64,000 bases of DNA from Phytophthora sp. 'mugwort'. Taxonomy: Eukaryota; Oomycota; Peronosporomycetes; Peronosporales; Peronosporaceae. Below the pieces are notes generated by a model, which was not told the origin of the DNA, did no database searches, and saw nothing but the letters and a program-made list of their open reading frames with translations. Location of the stretch: contig JAUCEF010000001.1 in assembly GCA_033558025.1 (NCBI GenBank), positions 3,286,001-3,350,000 on the forward strand, in the 5' to 3' direction. A program made the position numbers and the translations under genes. This document shows, piece after piece, positions 1 through 9,327 of the stretch (positions within the stretch are counted from its first letter, which is position 1; every line of letters begins with the position of its first letter).

Positions 1-380
1 AGGGAATTTTACTTTGACTTGATCTATATCTTATGGGACAACGTGTAACGTATTAAGTCTATCCACCCTATCGAATCGTTGCGTCGTCGAAACAACAGCT
101 GGACATTAGAAACGGTTAGAAACGGTTACACCTACTCTCGATACCGAATTAAGTTAAGTAATATCGGGAATTAAAAAAAAACGTACACGCAATGTTCTAA
201 ATGTTACTACTCACAGGTCGGAAAGTGTTTAATAGCGTTGACCGTTTTCTAGAAGGGCGATCCGTGGAGAAAGTCGACATCTACACCGCGCTTTGCTGAA
301 GAATAGCGCCTTCGACGAGATCTCTCCGCAAACCATTCAGAACTGCTAGAGCTTTCACACGGACACGTGGGGTTTACACT
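1..380. other. no recognisable gene
   Basis: AT-rich sequence with a short A run near 173-180. I see no open frame with recognisable content, no RNA gene and no clear repeat. Confidence 0.6.
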
Positions 381-676
381 TGTTAATTTGTTGTTAATTT
401 TGGATACTGTTTAGGATGGCGTCTCGCCCGGCAGCTCTCTACCCTGTGGATCGCAGTCGCCGAGACCTGACGATCTGCTTGAACCCTGGGAATCTTTGGC
501 GACGCTGTTGAAGTAAGATACATACGGTACCCTACGAATAGAAGATGCAAGGGCACATGACATGAGTTGGGGTCCCGGTTGCGACATTCCACCCCCGAGC
601 TCCGGATAGAAATCAGCCGTCGGGTGATCACGGCCTCGAAATAATGTCTGCGATGAAGCGCCACAGTTCCATTGTA

Positions 677-782
677 CTTACAGCCAGTCCTTACATGGGG
701 CTGCTGTTCAAGATCAGAGGGGGTTCTTACACGGTGGCTGCTGTTCAAGAACAGCAGCCACCATGTAAGGACTGGCTGTAAG
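677..782. repeat. inverted repeat / hairpin, possible transposon end
   Basis: A 22-bp arm at 677-698 is the exact reverse complement of 761-782. Inside it, 733-746 and 749-762 form a second perfect 14-bp palindrome with a 2-base centre. A related copy of the inner arm (CTGCTGTTCAAGA) lies at 701-713 in direct orientation, so the structure is a nested foldback. It sits just 3' of an integrase fragment on the minus strand. It could be a terminal repeat of a DNA element or a foldback MITE; no partner copy is seen in this window. Confidence 0.75.
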
Positions 783-849
783 CGCAACGAGCTTAGGCAA
801 CTTCAGGACGTGACCCAGCAGCACTCTCGTCGGGCTTGTATGTGTGGTC

Positions 850-1140
850 AGTGCGACTTCGATTCTCGAGCTTGTTACCGCGTAGGATTGCTCGCTTGTT
901 GGAGTGGTGTGCGCGGTGGGTGTTCCGCTGGAACATGGCCTCCATTAGGGATGCATGGAGCATGTTGCCCATAACTGCATGAATATGTCCGACGATGGCA
1001 TTCGCCTGTGGGTTCTTGACGGTCATCTCTACGTCTGCGACGCCATAGGATTCGAGTAGCTCGACGAACTCGTACTTGAACTCTTTGCCGTTGTCAAGCA
1101 GGCAACGATCCGGGCGGGGATAGCGGCAGCTCCATTGCAT
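850..1140 (-). pseudogene. Gypsy-type integrase core fragment
   Basis: The minus-strand translation contains the second half of a retroelement integrase core (rve fold). A RYPRPDRCLLDNGKEF block carries the second catalytic Asp, followed by a KNPQANAIV block and a VMGNML tail, as in oomycete Gypsy integrases. The catalytic Glu that should follow NPQANAIV is Gly (GHIH where ERIH-like is expected), so the fragment would be inactive. No reverse transcriptase, protease or gag is found next to it, and the hairpin at 677-782 lies just downstream. This is a relic of a larger retroelement. The assignment rests on the DNG-to-NPQAN block; the edges are approximate. Confidence 0.7.
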
Positions 1141-1322
1141 ATCGAATTGACACAACACCGCAAAGCTCAATAAAACCAACAGTATTCGTGTGAGGCGTAT
1201 GTCCGGCCATTTAAGCATGCATACAAAGCATAAGATAAAGAGGGGGTGCTGCAAGGGGTGATCCATGTTCCGGTAACCCTGTCAACAAACTAAAGAAGCG
1301 GACTACAGCAGATGATGTTCTT

Positions 1323-3042
1323 TCACACAAGCACCGAATCCACAATCTTGGTCTTTGACGACGTTTTCTTTGCGCGCGCGATACGAGTTTCGTCCTTCAG
1401 GCGCTGGCGTTGCTCCTTGGCTAGCATGTTTCCACGCTCTCGTTCTTCCTTCAGACGATTCATCTCTAACGTGCGTTGCTCCGTTGCTCGCACTTTTGCT
1501 TGGTCTCGATGCTCTTTGATACGATCCCTATATTTCAGCTCCTTTGCACGCTGCTTTTCCACCGCTCGCTGGTCCCTTTCAACCTTAGCACGCTCTTTCG
1601 CCAACGCCCGTTCCCCCTTGGACTACTCCTTGTCCAAGTTCGCCCTCTTCTTGCGAAGAAGTGCTACCTGCATTTCCTCATGTGTTAGCAGGACACCACC
1701 CGAAAAGTTTCGTCTACCTCTCGAACGTTTCTTCGTGGAAGGCGTGACGCTGGTCCGCAAAGCGATGTTGACCTCATTGAGCGCATCAATATCAAGTCCA
1801 TGGCGTTCCAGGCGACAGTGCTGCCGCTCGCTGATGTCTAGCGCTTCTACGTGGGGAACCACAACGTCGTGATGGCGGAGAGATGTCTTAGTCGTCGACG
1901 GAGCGCTGCCTACGAGTCCACGAGCATCTTGCTGATGCACAGAGGATAAATGCCGGACTTCTGGAACGATTCCCTTGCGGTTTTGCCAGGAGAGGCCTTT
2001 CGTACGGCACCTTAGTCAACCCAGCTATGTCATCTCTGGTAGGAAGCATGCCTTCTTGTAGCGGATACTGCTCGAGCTCCTTCTCATACAAACACTTGAA
2101 AGGCTGGTAAATTCCCACGTCCAGGGGTTGCAGGAAGTGGGAAGTGTGCGCGGGCAATACAAACAGGTGTACGTCTTGGCGCTTCGCCCAAATGACAGAG
2201 TTGTAGTTGATATGTGCAAAATGTCCGTCCAAAATGTGCAGCTGAGGTCGCCCAACTGGCAGCTTTCCGGCAAACCACGTAAGCCAACGCATAACGAGAG
2301 ACCCGTTGATGTTGGGTGTCTGCGACATCGCACACGCGCACCGTCGGGCGCAACCTCCATCCATTCCACGTTTCTGCGCTTCCCCGCAAAAATGTACATT
2401 GGCGGTATGTGACCACCATCCGCATTGATGCAGCCCATGATGGTCAGATTCTCTCGGTCCGAAGATCGCTGCACGTTGGCGGGTATGCCTTTTGGGACGA
2501 AGACGCGCTGTTGGCAGCGCCCTTGGGCACACACGCTCGTCTCGTCGCAGTTCCATATCTGAGAGGGGCGGCCGTGTAACCTTAACTCATCTAGCGCCGC
2601 CTTGAGGTTGTCGAAGTACTAGTGCACAGCGTCCACAGTCGAAGCTTCAGCAGACAACCTTCCAGTATGCCTTGCGCAAACTGATGCTCTCCGAGTGCAT
2701 TTTGGACCAGCGCTGAACGAAGCTACGCTCAGGGGCGCTGGGCGTTATTGGGCGGGTGGACGACACAATCGCAGCTAGCCGGATGAGAAAGCGGAGCTCT
2801 GCATTCCCTACACAGAATCCCCGACCAGCACGATACTCAATGACTTCTAGAAGACCTAGGTTAGCTCCAGGAGACAGATAGACGAGCATAGGGCCTCTGC
2901 GGCAGGCAACAGGGACCTCTCCTTTTGCTCGAGCGCGAAGATTCTCGAACGGAACTCCAATCTTTTTCGCAGCCTTGTGAATGGACATGCCACCCTCGAC
3001 AAGCTGCAGTCCGCGAGCGTACGTCTTTGCTTTTTCTTCCAT
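1323..3042 (-). pseudogene. pogo/jerky-like DDE transposase, frameshifted
   Basis: Cut-and-paste transposase of the Tc1/mariner superfamily, pogo-like branch (DDE_1 type). Reading on minus from an ATG at 3042, the N-terminus has a pipsqueak-type helix-turn-helix (YARGLQLVEGGMSIHKAAKK). The catalytic core follows: IWNCDET near 2539-2557 (first Asp), LHILDGHFAHIN near 2206-2241 (second Asp), and HTSHFLQPLDVGIY near 2100-2150 (third Asp). The C-terminal part (1323-1604) is a strongly charged Lys/Arg/Glu coiled coil. Coding needs several frame changes (near 2556-2650 with a stop, near 2290, and near 1890), so it is dead. The three catalytic Asp residues survive. I could not define terminal inverted repeats. 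Confidence 0.8.
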
Positions 3043-3323
3043 AGTGAAACCTTTGCTTTAAGAATGGGGGGGAGGACGAGTGGTCGGCTTGAATTTCAAA
3101 GTGATCCAGCGCGAACAAAATGGCGCCAAAATTGGCGAGCGGCATCTCAATCGAAAGCGGAACGATCGCGCCAAGAACACCGCCATGCAGACAGTGAAAT
3201 TGCGCTTATTTAGCATCGTTGAGCGCTTTTTAAAAGCGGTTCTTAACATAGAGTTGGCTTGACCGGAAATGTGCACCGACCGGAAATATGCCTCAAACGG
3301 ATACGCTTAAGATATGGTGTTAA

Positions 3324-3334
3324 CCCTTTCGCGG
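3324..3334 (+). repeat. left inverted terminus of piggyBac element
   Basis: CCCTTTCGCGG follows directly after TTAA (3320-3323). Its first ten bases are the reverse complement of 9312-9321. Confidence 0.65.
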
Positions 3335-3691
3335 TAGAAGGGCACATTTTCGTCCTTTTAGGGTGTTTGCAAAACACGGTGCGAAAGCATGCTTTCCAAG
3401 GGCGCATTTTGTGCCCTTTTAGCTCTGAAGCCTATCGGCGCTATCGTCGTTTGTTTCTGCCAATCGGATCCAGGGTGCAGGCGTGTGCGGAGAACCGGCT
3501 TGTAAAGTATCGTGCCACGTCGCCGGAATCGCGCCATAAACCGGGGACCCAATCATCTTTTGTTATTTTACTAAACTATTCAGCCACTCAGCGCCAATCA
3601 TGCTGGCAATACAAAAACATATATATAAGCACCAGTGTAGCGGCCGTGTGATCAAAGTTACCTTCTGTCACACGCACTCCTTCCGCCCACC

Positions 3692-4720
3692 ATGCGTACC
3701 AGCTTCCTGATTCGGAATACAAACAGTTAGTGCAGATTGCACACGAGTTCGAGAAAGAGGGCATCCAGGTGACATTGGCCTACGTGGCGAGGCGCATGGC
3801 GAAGACCAAGCGGACAGCCATCCAGCCCCGGTTGCGCCTTGCAGACCTCAAGCGGACGTACGGTAAAGAGGTCAGGAACTTCTCGCGCTGTTTCTTTAGC
3901 GGATCGGCATCAGAGCGGCGCTTGCTCTCGCCGGGCGGGAGACCATCTCGCGTTAGGAGCGCCAGGAGTCAGCACTCGCTGTCACCACTGCCGCTATCGC
4001 CAACGACTCCGACGCCAGTGACGCCACCAGTGACGCCAACTCCAGCGAGGCCACCATCGACGCTAATGACGCCGCCGCCAGGGGGGGGGGGGGCAACGAC
4101 TCTGACGCCAGCGAGAACACCAATGACGCTGCCGCCAACGAGGACACCAACGACGCCACCGCAAAGAGAGAGGCTGACCGTGCTGCGGAGCCTGTAGAAA
4201 CGGATCTGACTGCTGGCGCACTGGTGGTGCGGTCCACGGCACTGCTCAAGGTGCCGGATGCCTTCAGCTCACTGGCGGTGGTGTTCAGCGACATTACGGC
4301 GCGTGACATACGCCAGGAGTCAGGTCGACCCAAAATAACGCGGGTGAGCTGCTGTCACCGGGCGTCACCGCAATGCTTGTCGCGATGGGGCCACTGGGTG
4401 ATGGTGATGTGTTCCTGGACGTCGGTGCCGGGATAAGCAACGTATTGGCCCAGGTAGCACTAACTACGGAGGTGAACAGGTGCATTGGCGTTGAGGTGCG
4501 TGATGATCTATGCTCGCTCGCCGTACGACATATGCGGCGCCACGCTGCCGCCTACCCGCTATTGTGTAAGGTGATCATGGTAGCTCCAGATGTGTGGGCG
4601 CGTTGCTGTCTAGTCAAGCGCCCGCGGCAGAGGCCACAATTGTCTTCCCCAATTACTTTCTCTTTGAAGAGGCTGCGAAGCGAGCGTATTTTTTTTTTAA
4701 ACTCGAGAGCTAAGTGCAAT
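3692..4720 (+). pseudogene. DOT1-like methyltransferase, frameshifted
   Basis: Degenerate gene for a DOT1-type SAM-dependent methyltransferase (the class that methylates histone H3 lysine 79 in other eukaryotes). The N-terminal part is a helical DNA-binding-like segment (QIAHEFEKEGIQVTLAYVARRM at 3736-3801). A long Pro/Thr-rich low-complexity linker follows (about 3960-4170, with a run of 11 G at 4081). The catalytic fold shows SAM motif I (DVFLDVGAGISNV, about 4405-4443), a GVEVRDDL post-I segment, and FPNYFLFEEAAK (about 4645-4680), matching the NNFLF motif of DOT1. Frame changes near 3700, 4200, 4330 and 4600-4640 break it. It lies between the left terminus and the transposase of a piggyBac element, in the opposite orientation to the transposase. 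I recall DOT1-like genes being multicopy in Phytophthora; whether they usually travel with piggyBac is unknown to me. Confidence 0.72.
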
Positions 4721-5048
4721 GCCGAAAGCACGCATCGTTTCATCGACTGCTAGGTTTTGTCCGAGGCATAGGATGCGGTGCCCACAACCCTTTTGGGCCC
4801 GTTGGAAGCTGGCGCACGAACTGCATGTAGAGTGTAGTTGGAAGGCAGGTTTAACGTCTCTATACATTTACGTGAGATCTTGAAATTCTCAATGGTCTTG
4901 CCCTACTTGTACATTCTCAGCCACCACGTCCGCCAGCAGCAGCTCCTGTGCCAAGACCAAGTCCGCGTCCAGCAGCAGCTCCGCCACTACAGCTCGGCTA
5001 CAGTCCAAGCCAGTTTCCGGCAGCAGTAAACCGTATCCAGGCCAGCAG

Positions 5049-7660
5049 CTATAGAACAATCTGATGTACAACAGCGGGCGTTGGGGTGTCTTGCGTAGGC
5101 TCAGGTACATCCAATTTGCCAGGGTCGGTGCCAGTAGCAGCAATCTTTAGCTGAGCAAGCAACGATCCCCGGCGGACATTCCCTTTCACTGTGAATAGTT
5201 TCTGTGGCAAGTAGAAGTTGTGGAATTTATCCCTGCAAGTCCACGGCTGCTGTGGGCACATCCAGGTCGCTGGCGGTTGTTCGTTCACTTCTCGGCATAG
5301 GCACACACCGTGAATGAGGCAGTAGGTTGTCACCTCCGTCGGATAGCGGTCTTCCCATTTGCAAATAATACATCTGCGTCGTTTCCTGCTCTTCTTATCG
5401 TGAATTAGAGGCAACGGCATTGCCGAAGAGGGCCGATGGCGCTGGGGGTCGAGCATCGTGTTGGCGTAACGCTGGAATCTCCACTGTCACTCACACCCAA
5501 ACTTTCGTCTAGCAACCGTGCTCCGTAGATCATGCGACCCTCGCTCGGAGCTTCAGCCCACTTGCCATTCATGAGCTCACTAGCTAAATCCATAACAAAC
5601 TGTCGGTGCGGGTCATGCGCGGTTGGGTCGGGTTTCGCCTTTCGTCGCGTCAAGTTTACCTCGCGATGTCTATCATGGCCAAAGCAAGTTTCTTGTGCCA
5701 ACTTTTGTAAGGTGGCCGTTTGGCAATGGAGAATCTGCCTCGGATCTGATCCAATCTGTCCACGCCTTGTATGTTCTGGTTGTACTGACCTATGCATGTT
5801 GAAGCTGCAAACGCAGTCGACGTATTGGCAACCATCCTAGTGACCGGTATTATCGTTGATGCGTCTGCATTTGACACCATGTTGACGACGTCTCCGTCGC
5901 ACCAGGAGGCGGCAACCATACTGTAATCACGGGAGATGGCCTGGAGGATATCGCCGCGAGTACATTGGGCCTCATCGAGGATCGTGTGACAGGGAAGTGC
6001 TTGCTATTGGATTTGATGATACCCCGAACATACAGACATTTGAGCTCGAGCTCTTGAAGCAGTTGGACTGGGGTGTAGTAAATGTCCATATAGACGATGC
6101 GTTTGGTGCCGAACAATAGTCTCATGACCTCCAGCACATGCTGCCATATTTTTGACACCTTATCAAATTCTTCCCGCAGCGACTGCGCTTCTTGACGCGC
6201 AGCAACACCATCGAGTCGGTCTCCAACGTCACATCTATTACAGTGCAACTTGTAGTTCAGTGCAATCCAAGTAGACGAGCAGCAGACGACGTAAAATCGG
6301 AAGTAATATTTTTCTGTTGGCTTCATTGGGTTGAATACAATCATGTGCCTTCCTTGCCGAGACCTGCAGGCTACACTGGCTTCGTCCAGAGCTACATTCC
6401 TCCCAACCTGGATATATAACCCACCAGTGACTTTCCGCAAATTCAGCAGAGGTCGAATGCGGGCAGCAGCGTCGCGAGTCAACGTGGATGGCGTCGCGTT
6501 GAAACTGAGGCAGCGTCGCAGCAGCTTGTACCGATTGAGAGTCATCACACTATCCAACGAGATTGAACTGCCCCCAAATATCATATTTTCTGGTTGCTCG
6601 CCCCAGCAGTTTGTATACTTGCCCTTGTCGTTCAACGCCATATAGAACATGATGCCTAGGAAAGCCATCATCTCTGTGAGTATGAACGGAGTTGAAATCT
6701 TGATGTCGTAAGCAACCGCGTACTTGTTGGTCTCGAACAGGACTTGGCGCCAGAAGTACTGAGGCAAGTAGGCGAAAAAGCTGGAGGTGGCCGAGTTTTC
6801 AAACAGGTGCTTATACGCAGGTAGCAGTTCCGTCGTTGTTGAGCCGTCGCGCGCTGGTAGAGGTCGCTAGGTGCATCGACTTCTCCATTCGGTTCAAATC
6901 TCAAGTTTTGAATTGCTTCGACCTCTTCCAAACTGGTCGGAAGCAAAACAGCAGGATCAAATTCTTCGAAGTTGTCAGCAACTCGCGCGTCGTCATCATT
7001 GTCCACGTCGATATCATCGTCGGCGTCAGTCGTGACCAATTCTTGCCAGTCGGGGTTGTCCTTCAATCGCGTAAGCGCTTCGTAATTCTCTATATACGTT
7101 GAGCATATCCGACGCTGACATGCTCCACAACTATCTGGAACTGGCTATCAGCCAGCGAATTTCAAACAGTGAGGCATACTTGCCTCGGATCGGCCTTCGA
7201 CAAATACGCCCAACAATGTAGGCGGTCCCGATAGGGCTGTAGTGTTTGAATTTCAACCAACCCTCCCGCTCCGGGTTGAATGCCACCAACTTGTCCAAGT
7301 ACACGTGTTGCAGCATCACTGGGGGTGTCCTTGTTGCTGGAGGCCGCCGTGAGGAGTCAGGCGACTGCAGCGTTATGTCCACGGAGGCTTGGGGGGTCCC
7401 AGGAACTTCATTTGTCAGCCTAGAGCCACTCGGTTATTCATCTTCGAGTAGAAAGTTTCATATTAGTACACACATCATGAGTGCTTAAAACGCACGAGAG
7501 CACCGCACCATCAACGACGGGACGGCCACCGCCGCGGCCAGCACTGCCTCCACGTCCTCATCCTTGTTAAGCGCCTGCTTGGTGAGCCCCGCCAGCCCCG
7601 CGCCCACGTTGCTCATGCGCTAGGCGTCCACCATCGCTTCCCGAGATCGCGGCGCGAAAA
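5049..7660 (-). pseudogene. piggyBac transposase (DDE_Tnp_1_7), broken
   Basis: Minus-strand piggyBac transposase that cuts and pastes at TTAA. From 5' to 3': a short exon (about 7520-7660, SNVGAGLAGLTKQAL) with a possible intron to about 7450; an N-terminal domain (7131-7382, including REGWLKFKHYSPIG); an acidic stretch (DADDDIDVDNDDD, about 7000-7060); and the catalytic core (5850-6767) with ALDEAS for the first Asp and VYMDIYYT for the second. Then comes VDRLDQIRGRFSIAKRPPYK (about 5690-5750) and a C-terminal Cys-rich zinc finger (CIICKWEDRYPTEVTTYC, about 5310-5370). Frame changes near 6680-6760, 5850-5900 and 5410-5460, plus a stop in the 5' exon, inactivate it. The family assignment is firm; the exon layout at the 5' end is tentative. 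Confidence 0.85.
7502..7660 (-). repeat. exon-like repeat, inverted copy A
   Basis: Read on minus, this segment (CGCATGAGCAACGTGGGCGC onward, through GACGTGGAGGCAGTGCTGGC) is closely similar to plus-strand 8480-8615. The two copies form a large imperfect inverted repeat around the 7.67-8.4 kb region. A third, more diverged plus-strand copy spans about 8260-8380. Confidence 0.75.
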
Positions 7661-7817
7661 AATGGGCGAACCTGTAAATTGTTTTTTTTACCTGTCCAAA
7701 CCGATTGATATCAATGAATAACAATAACCAATATGGTAAGAAATTTTACCTCTGTCAATTAATTTTGTTGAGACATGATTCGCACCTCTCTCAGTCAGCA
7801 TTTGCACCCGAGGGAGG

Positions 7818-8700
7818 ATGTCGAAGCGGGCGCGCGTGAGGGTGCAGGAAGAAGCGGGCAGCGAAAGCCCCGCCAAGCGACGACGGCCGTCGCGTTCGGC
7901 TCCTGCTGCGAGCGATATGGGGGGGGGAGCGGTCTGGGGGGCGTCATTGCCTTCAACGATACGTGGGCGATGCTGAGGCGCTCAGGCTGGCACTCGAAAG
8001 CGCCCCCCAGGCGAAGTTTGGATCCACGATATCGGTATATTCGCCCAGGAAGGCAGCGACTTCCTTCTTGGCGAGGCTACTGTCCTCAAATACGCATCTG
8101 AAGCGAATGGTAAGGCTATTCCTTGCTATGGGTTTGTGCGTGTGTGCTAACCATGTTGTTCAAGCAGCATCTGTCAGCAAGAGCGGCGGCGGAGGCGGCG
8201 GGGAGGCCGAGGCGGAGCGAAAAGTATGTGTGTGTGTTGGGGGAGGGGAGAACCCAGCGACGCGGGAGTCCAAGCGCGTGAGCAAGCTGAGCACGGGGCT
8301 GCCAGAGCCCCAGCAAAGACGCGGATGTGGACGCAGTACTCTCTGCGGCGGTGGCCGTCGCGTCGCTGAAGGTGCAGTGCGTCTCCGCTGCGTAGTCCGT
8401 GTGCTTGAGCTGATTTGTTTGTCACTCTAGCAGCTGCATTCAGTACGAGTGATGGCGGCGCAGAACCCAGCGATGGTGGACGCCTAGCGCATGAGCAAGG
8501 CGGGCACGGGGCTGGTGATGCTCGCCAAGCAGGCGCTCAGCGAGGACGAGGACGTGGAGGCAGTGCTGGCCGCGGCGGTGGCCGTCGTGTCGCTGAAGGT
8601 GCGGTGCTTCTCCGCTTTCGTGGTCCGTGCAGGGGTACTAACCGTTTTCTAGCAGCAGCAGCCAGTACGAGCGATGGTGACGCAGAACCCTGAGCACTGC
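7818..8700 (+). pseudogene. second copy of piggyBac-type 5' exons, opposite strand
   Basis: A plus-strand remnant starts with ATG at 7818 (a basic SKRARVRVQEEAG N-terminus, Arg/Lys-rich like a nuclear signal). It continues in shifted frames through a WAMLRRSGWHSK / LDPRYRYIRPG / DFLLGEATVLKYA block (about 7960-8105). Introns are visible at 8110-8167 (GTAAGG, branch-like TGCTAAC, CAG end), 8372-8433 and 8599-8655 (TACTAAC branch, TAGCAGCAG end). The exon at 8434-8598 matches the minus-strand 5' exon of the transposase at about 7520-7650, so this looks like the 5' half of a related gene lying head-to-head with it. Frameshifts and in-frame stops make it non-functional. The WAML-to-RPG block is familiar to me from oomycete transposon proteins, but I cannot name its family with certainty. 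Confidence 0.55.
8200..8655 (+). repeat. tandem exon-intron repeats B and C
   Basis: Two tandem units of about 220-280 bp. Each has an exon ending in GGTGGCCGTCG...TCGCTGAAG and a short intron starting GTGCRGTGC and ending CTAGCAG. The next exon then starts CAGTACGAGYGATGG. The first unit has decayed more and has lost the CTAAC branch motif that the second keeps at 8638-8642. Confidence 0.65.
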
Positions 8701-9311
8701 AGCATGCAACATAGTAACATAAAGATATGTGCACCTTACGGGAAACATGCGGGCATACAATTGGCCCATTATATGCATATCTGAGCAGAAAGTCGATCGA
8801 AGATCGTTCTGCACTCATTCCTACCGTATAACTGGAACTCGACGGTATATTTATCTGCTAATCCGCCTGTTCGCCTAAAGCACAACTTCGGGTAGCCTCT
8901 TAGCCAAGCGCTAATAGCTTGTCGGTTCGCTCCGTCTTGTGGCTCGCGCGTACAGAGCGTCAACCAGGCGCATCATCCGTGCGGAGACGAGGCCGTCGTG
9001 GTAAACTACGAAGGTGCTGATTTCTTTCCGCACATATTACGATGCATTTCTACCAACGAACGTCGAATTTGTCCAGACGCCGCAAGAAAATATATATATT
9101 TTTTTTTAGCTAATCCGCTGTGTCCTTGAAAACTACGTGAATTTGTAAAGATCGCTTTTTGCGCCCTTTTGGACCGCCCGTCTTTCTCTATCCTGCATCC
9201 GGGAGGAGTGAGCAGCCTCCGGAGAGTACCGTGAATTCCTTAAAGGGTGAATTTTGTGCCTTTTAGGGCGAAGTATCTTGACCTTCTATAGTATACTTTA
9301 GGCAAGGGACT

Positions 9312-9327
9312 CGCGAAAGGGTTTTAA
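9312..9327 (-). repeat. right inverted terminus of piggyBac element
   Basis: CGCGAAAGGG at 9312-9321 mirrors the left terminus. TTAA follows at 9324-9327, separated by two T. Confidence 0.6.

Larger units (their letters stand above)
3320..9327. mobile_element. piggyBac-type composite element with TTAA ends
   Basis: TTAA at 3320-3323 is followed by CCCTTTCGCGG. At the other end CGCGAAAGGG (9312-9321) is followed two bases later by TTAA (9324-9327). piggyBac elements insert at TTAA, and this pairing of TTAA with a CCC-starting inverted terminus fits. Related sub-terminal motifs occur at both ends: GGGCACATTTTCGTCC near 3340, GGGCGCATTTTGTGCCC near 3399, and GGGTGAATTTTGTGCC near 9246. Inside are a degenerate DOT1-like methyltransferase (plus), a degenerate piggyBac transposase (minus) and a second set of transposase 5' exons (plus). 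The inverted terminus is only about 10 bp, so the outer boundary is an inference supported by its content. Confidence 0.65.
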
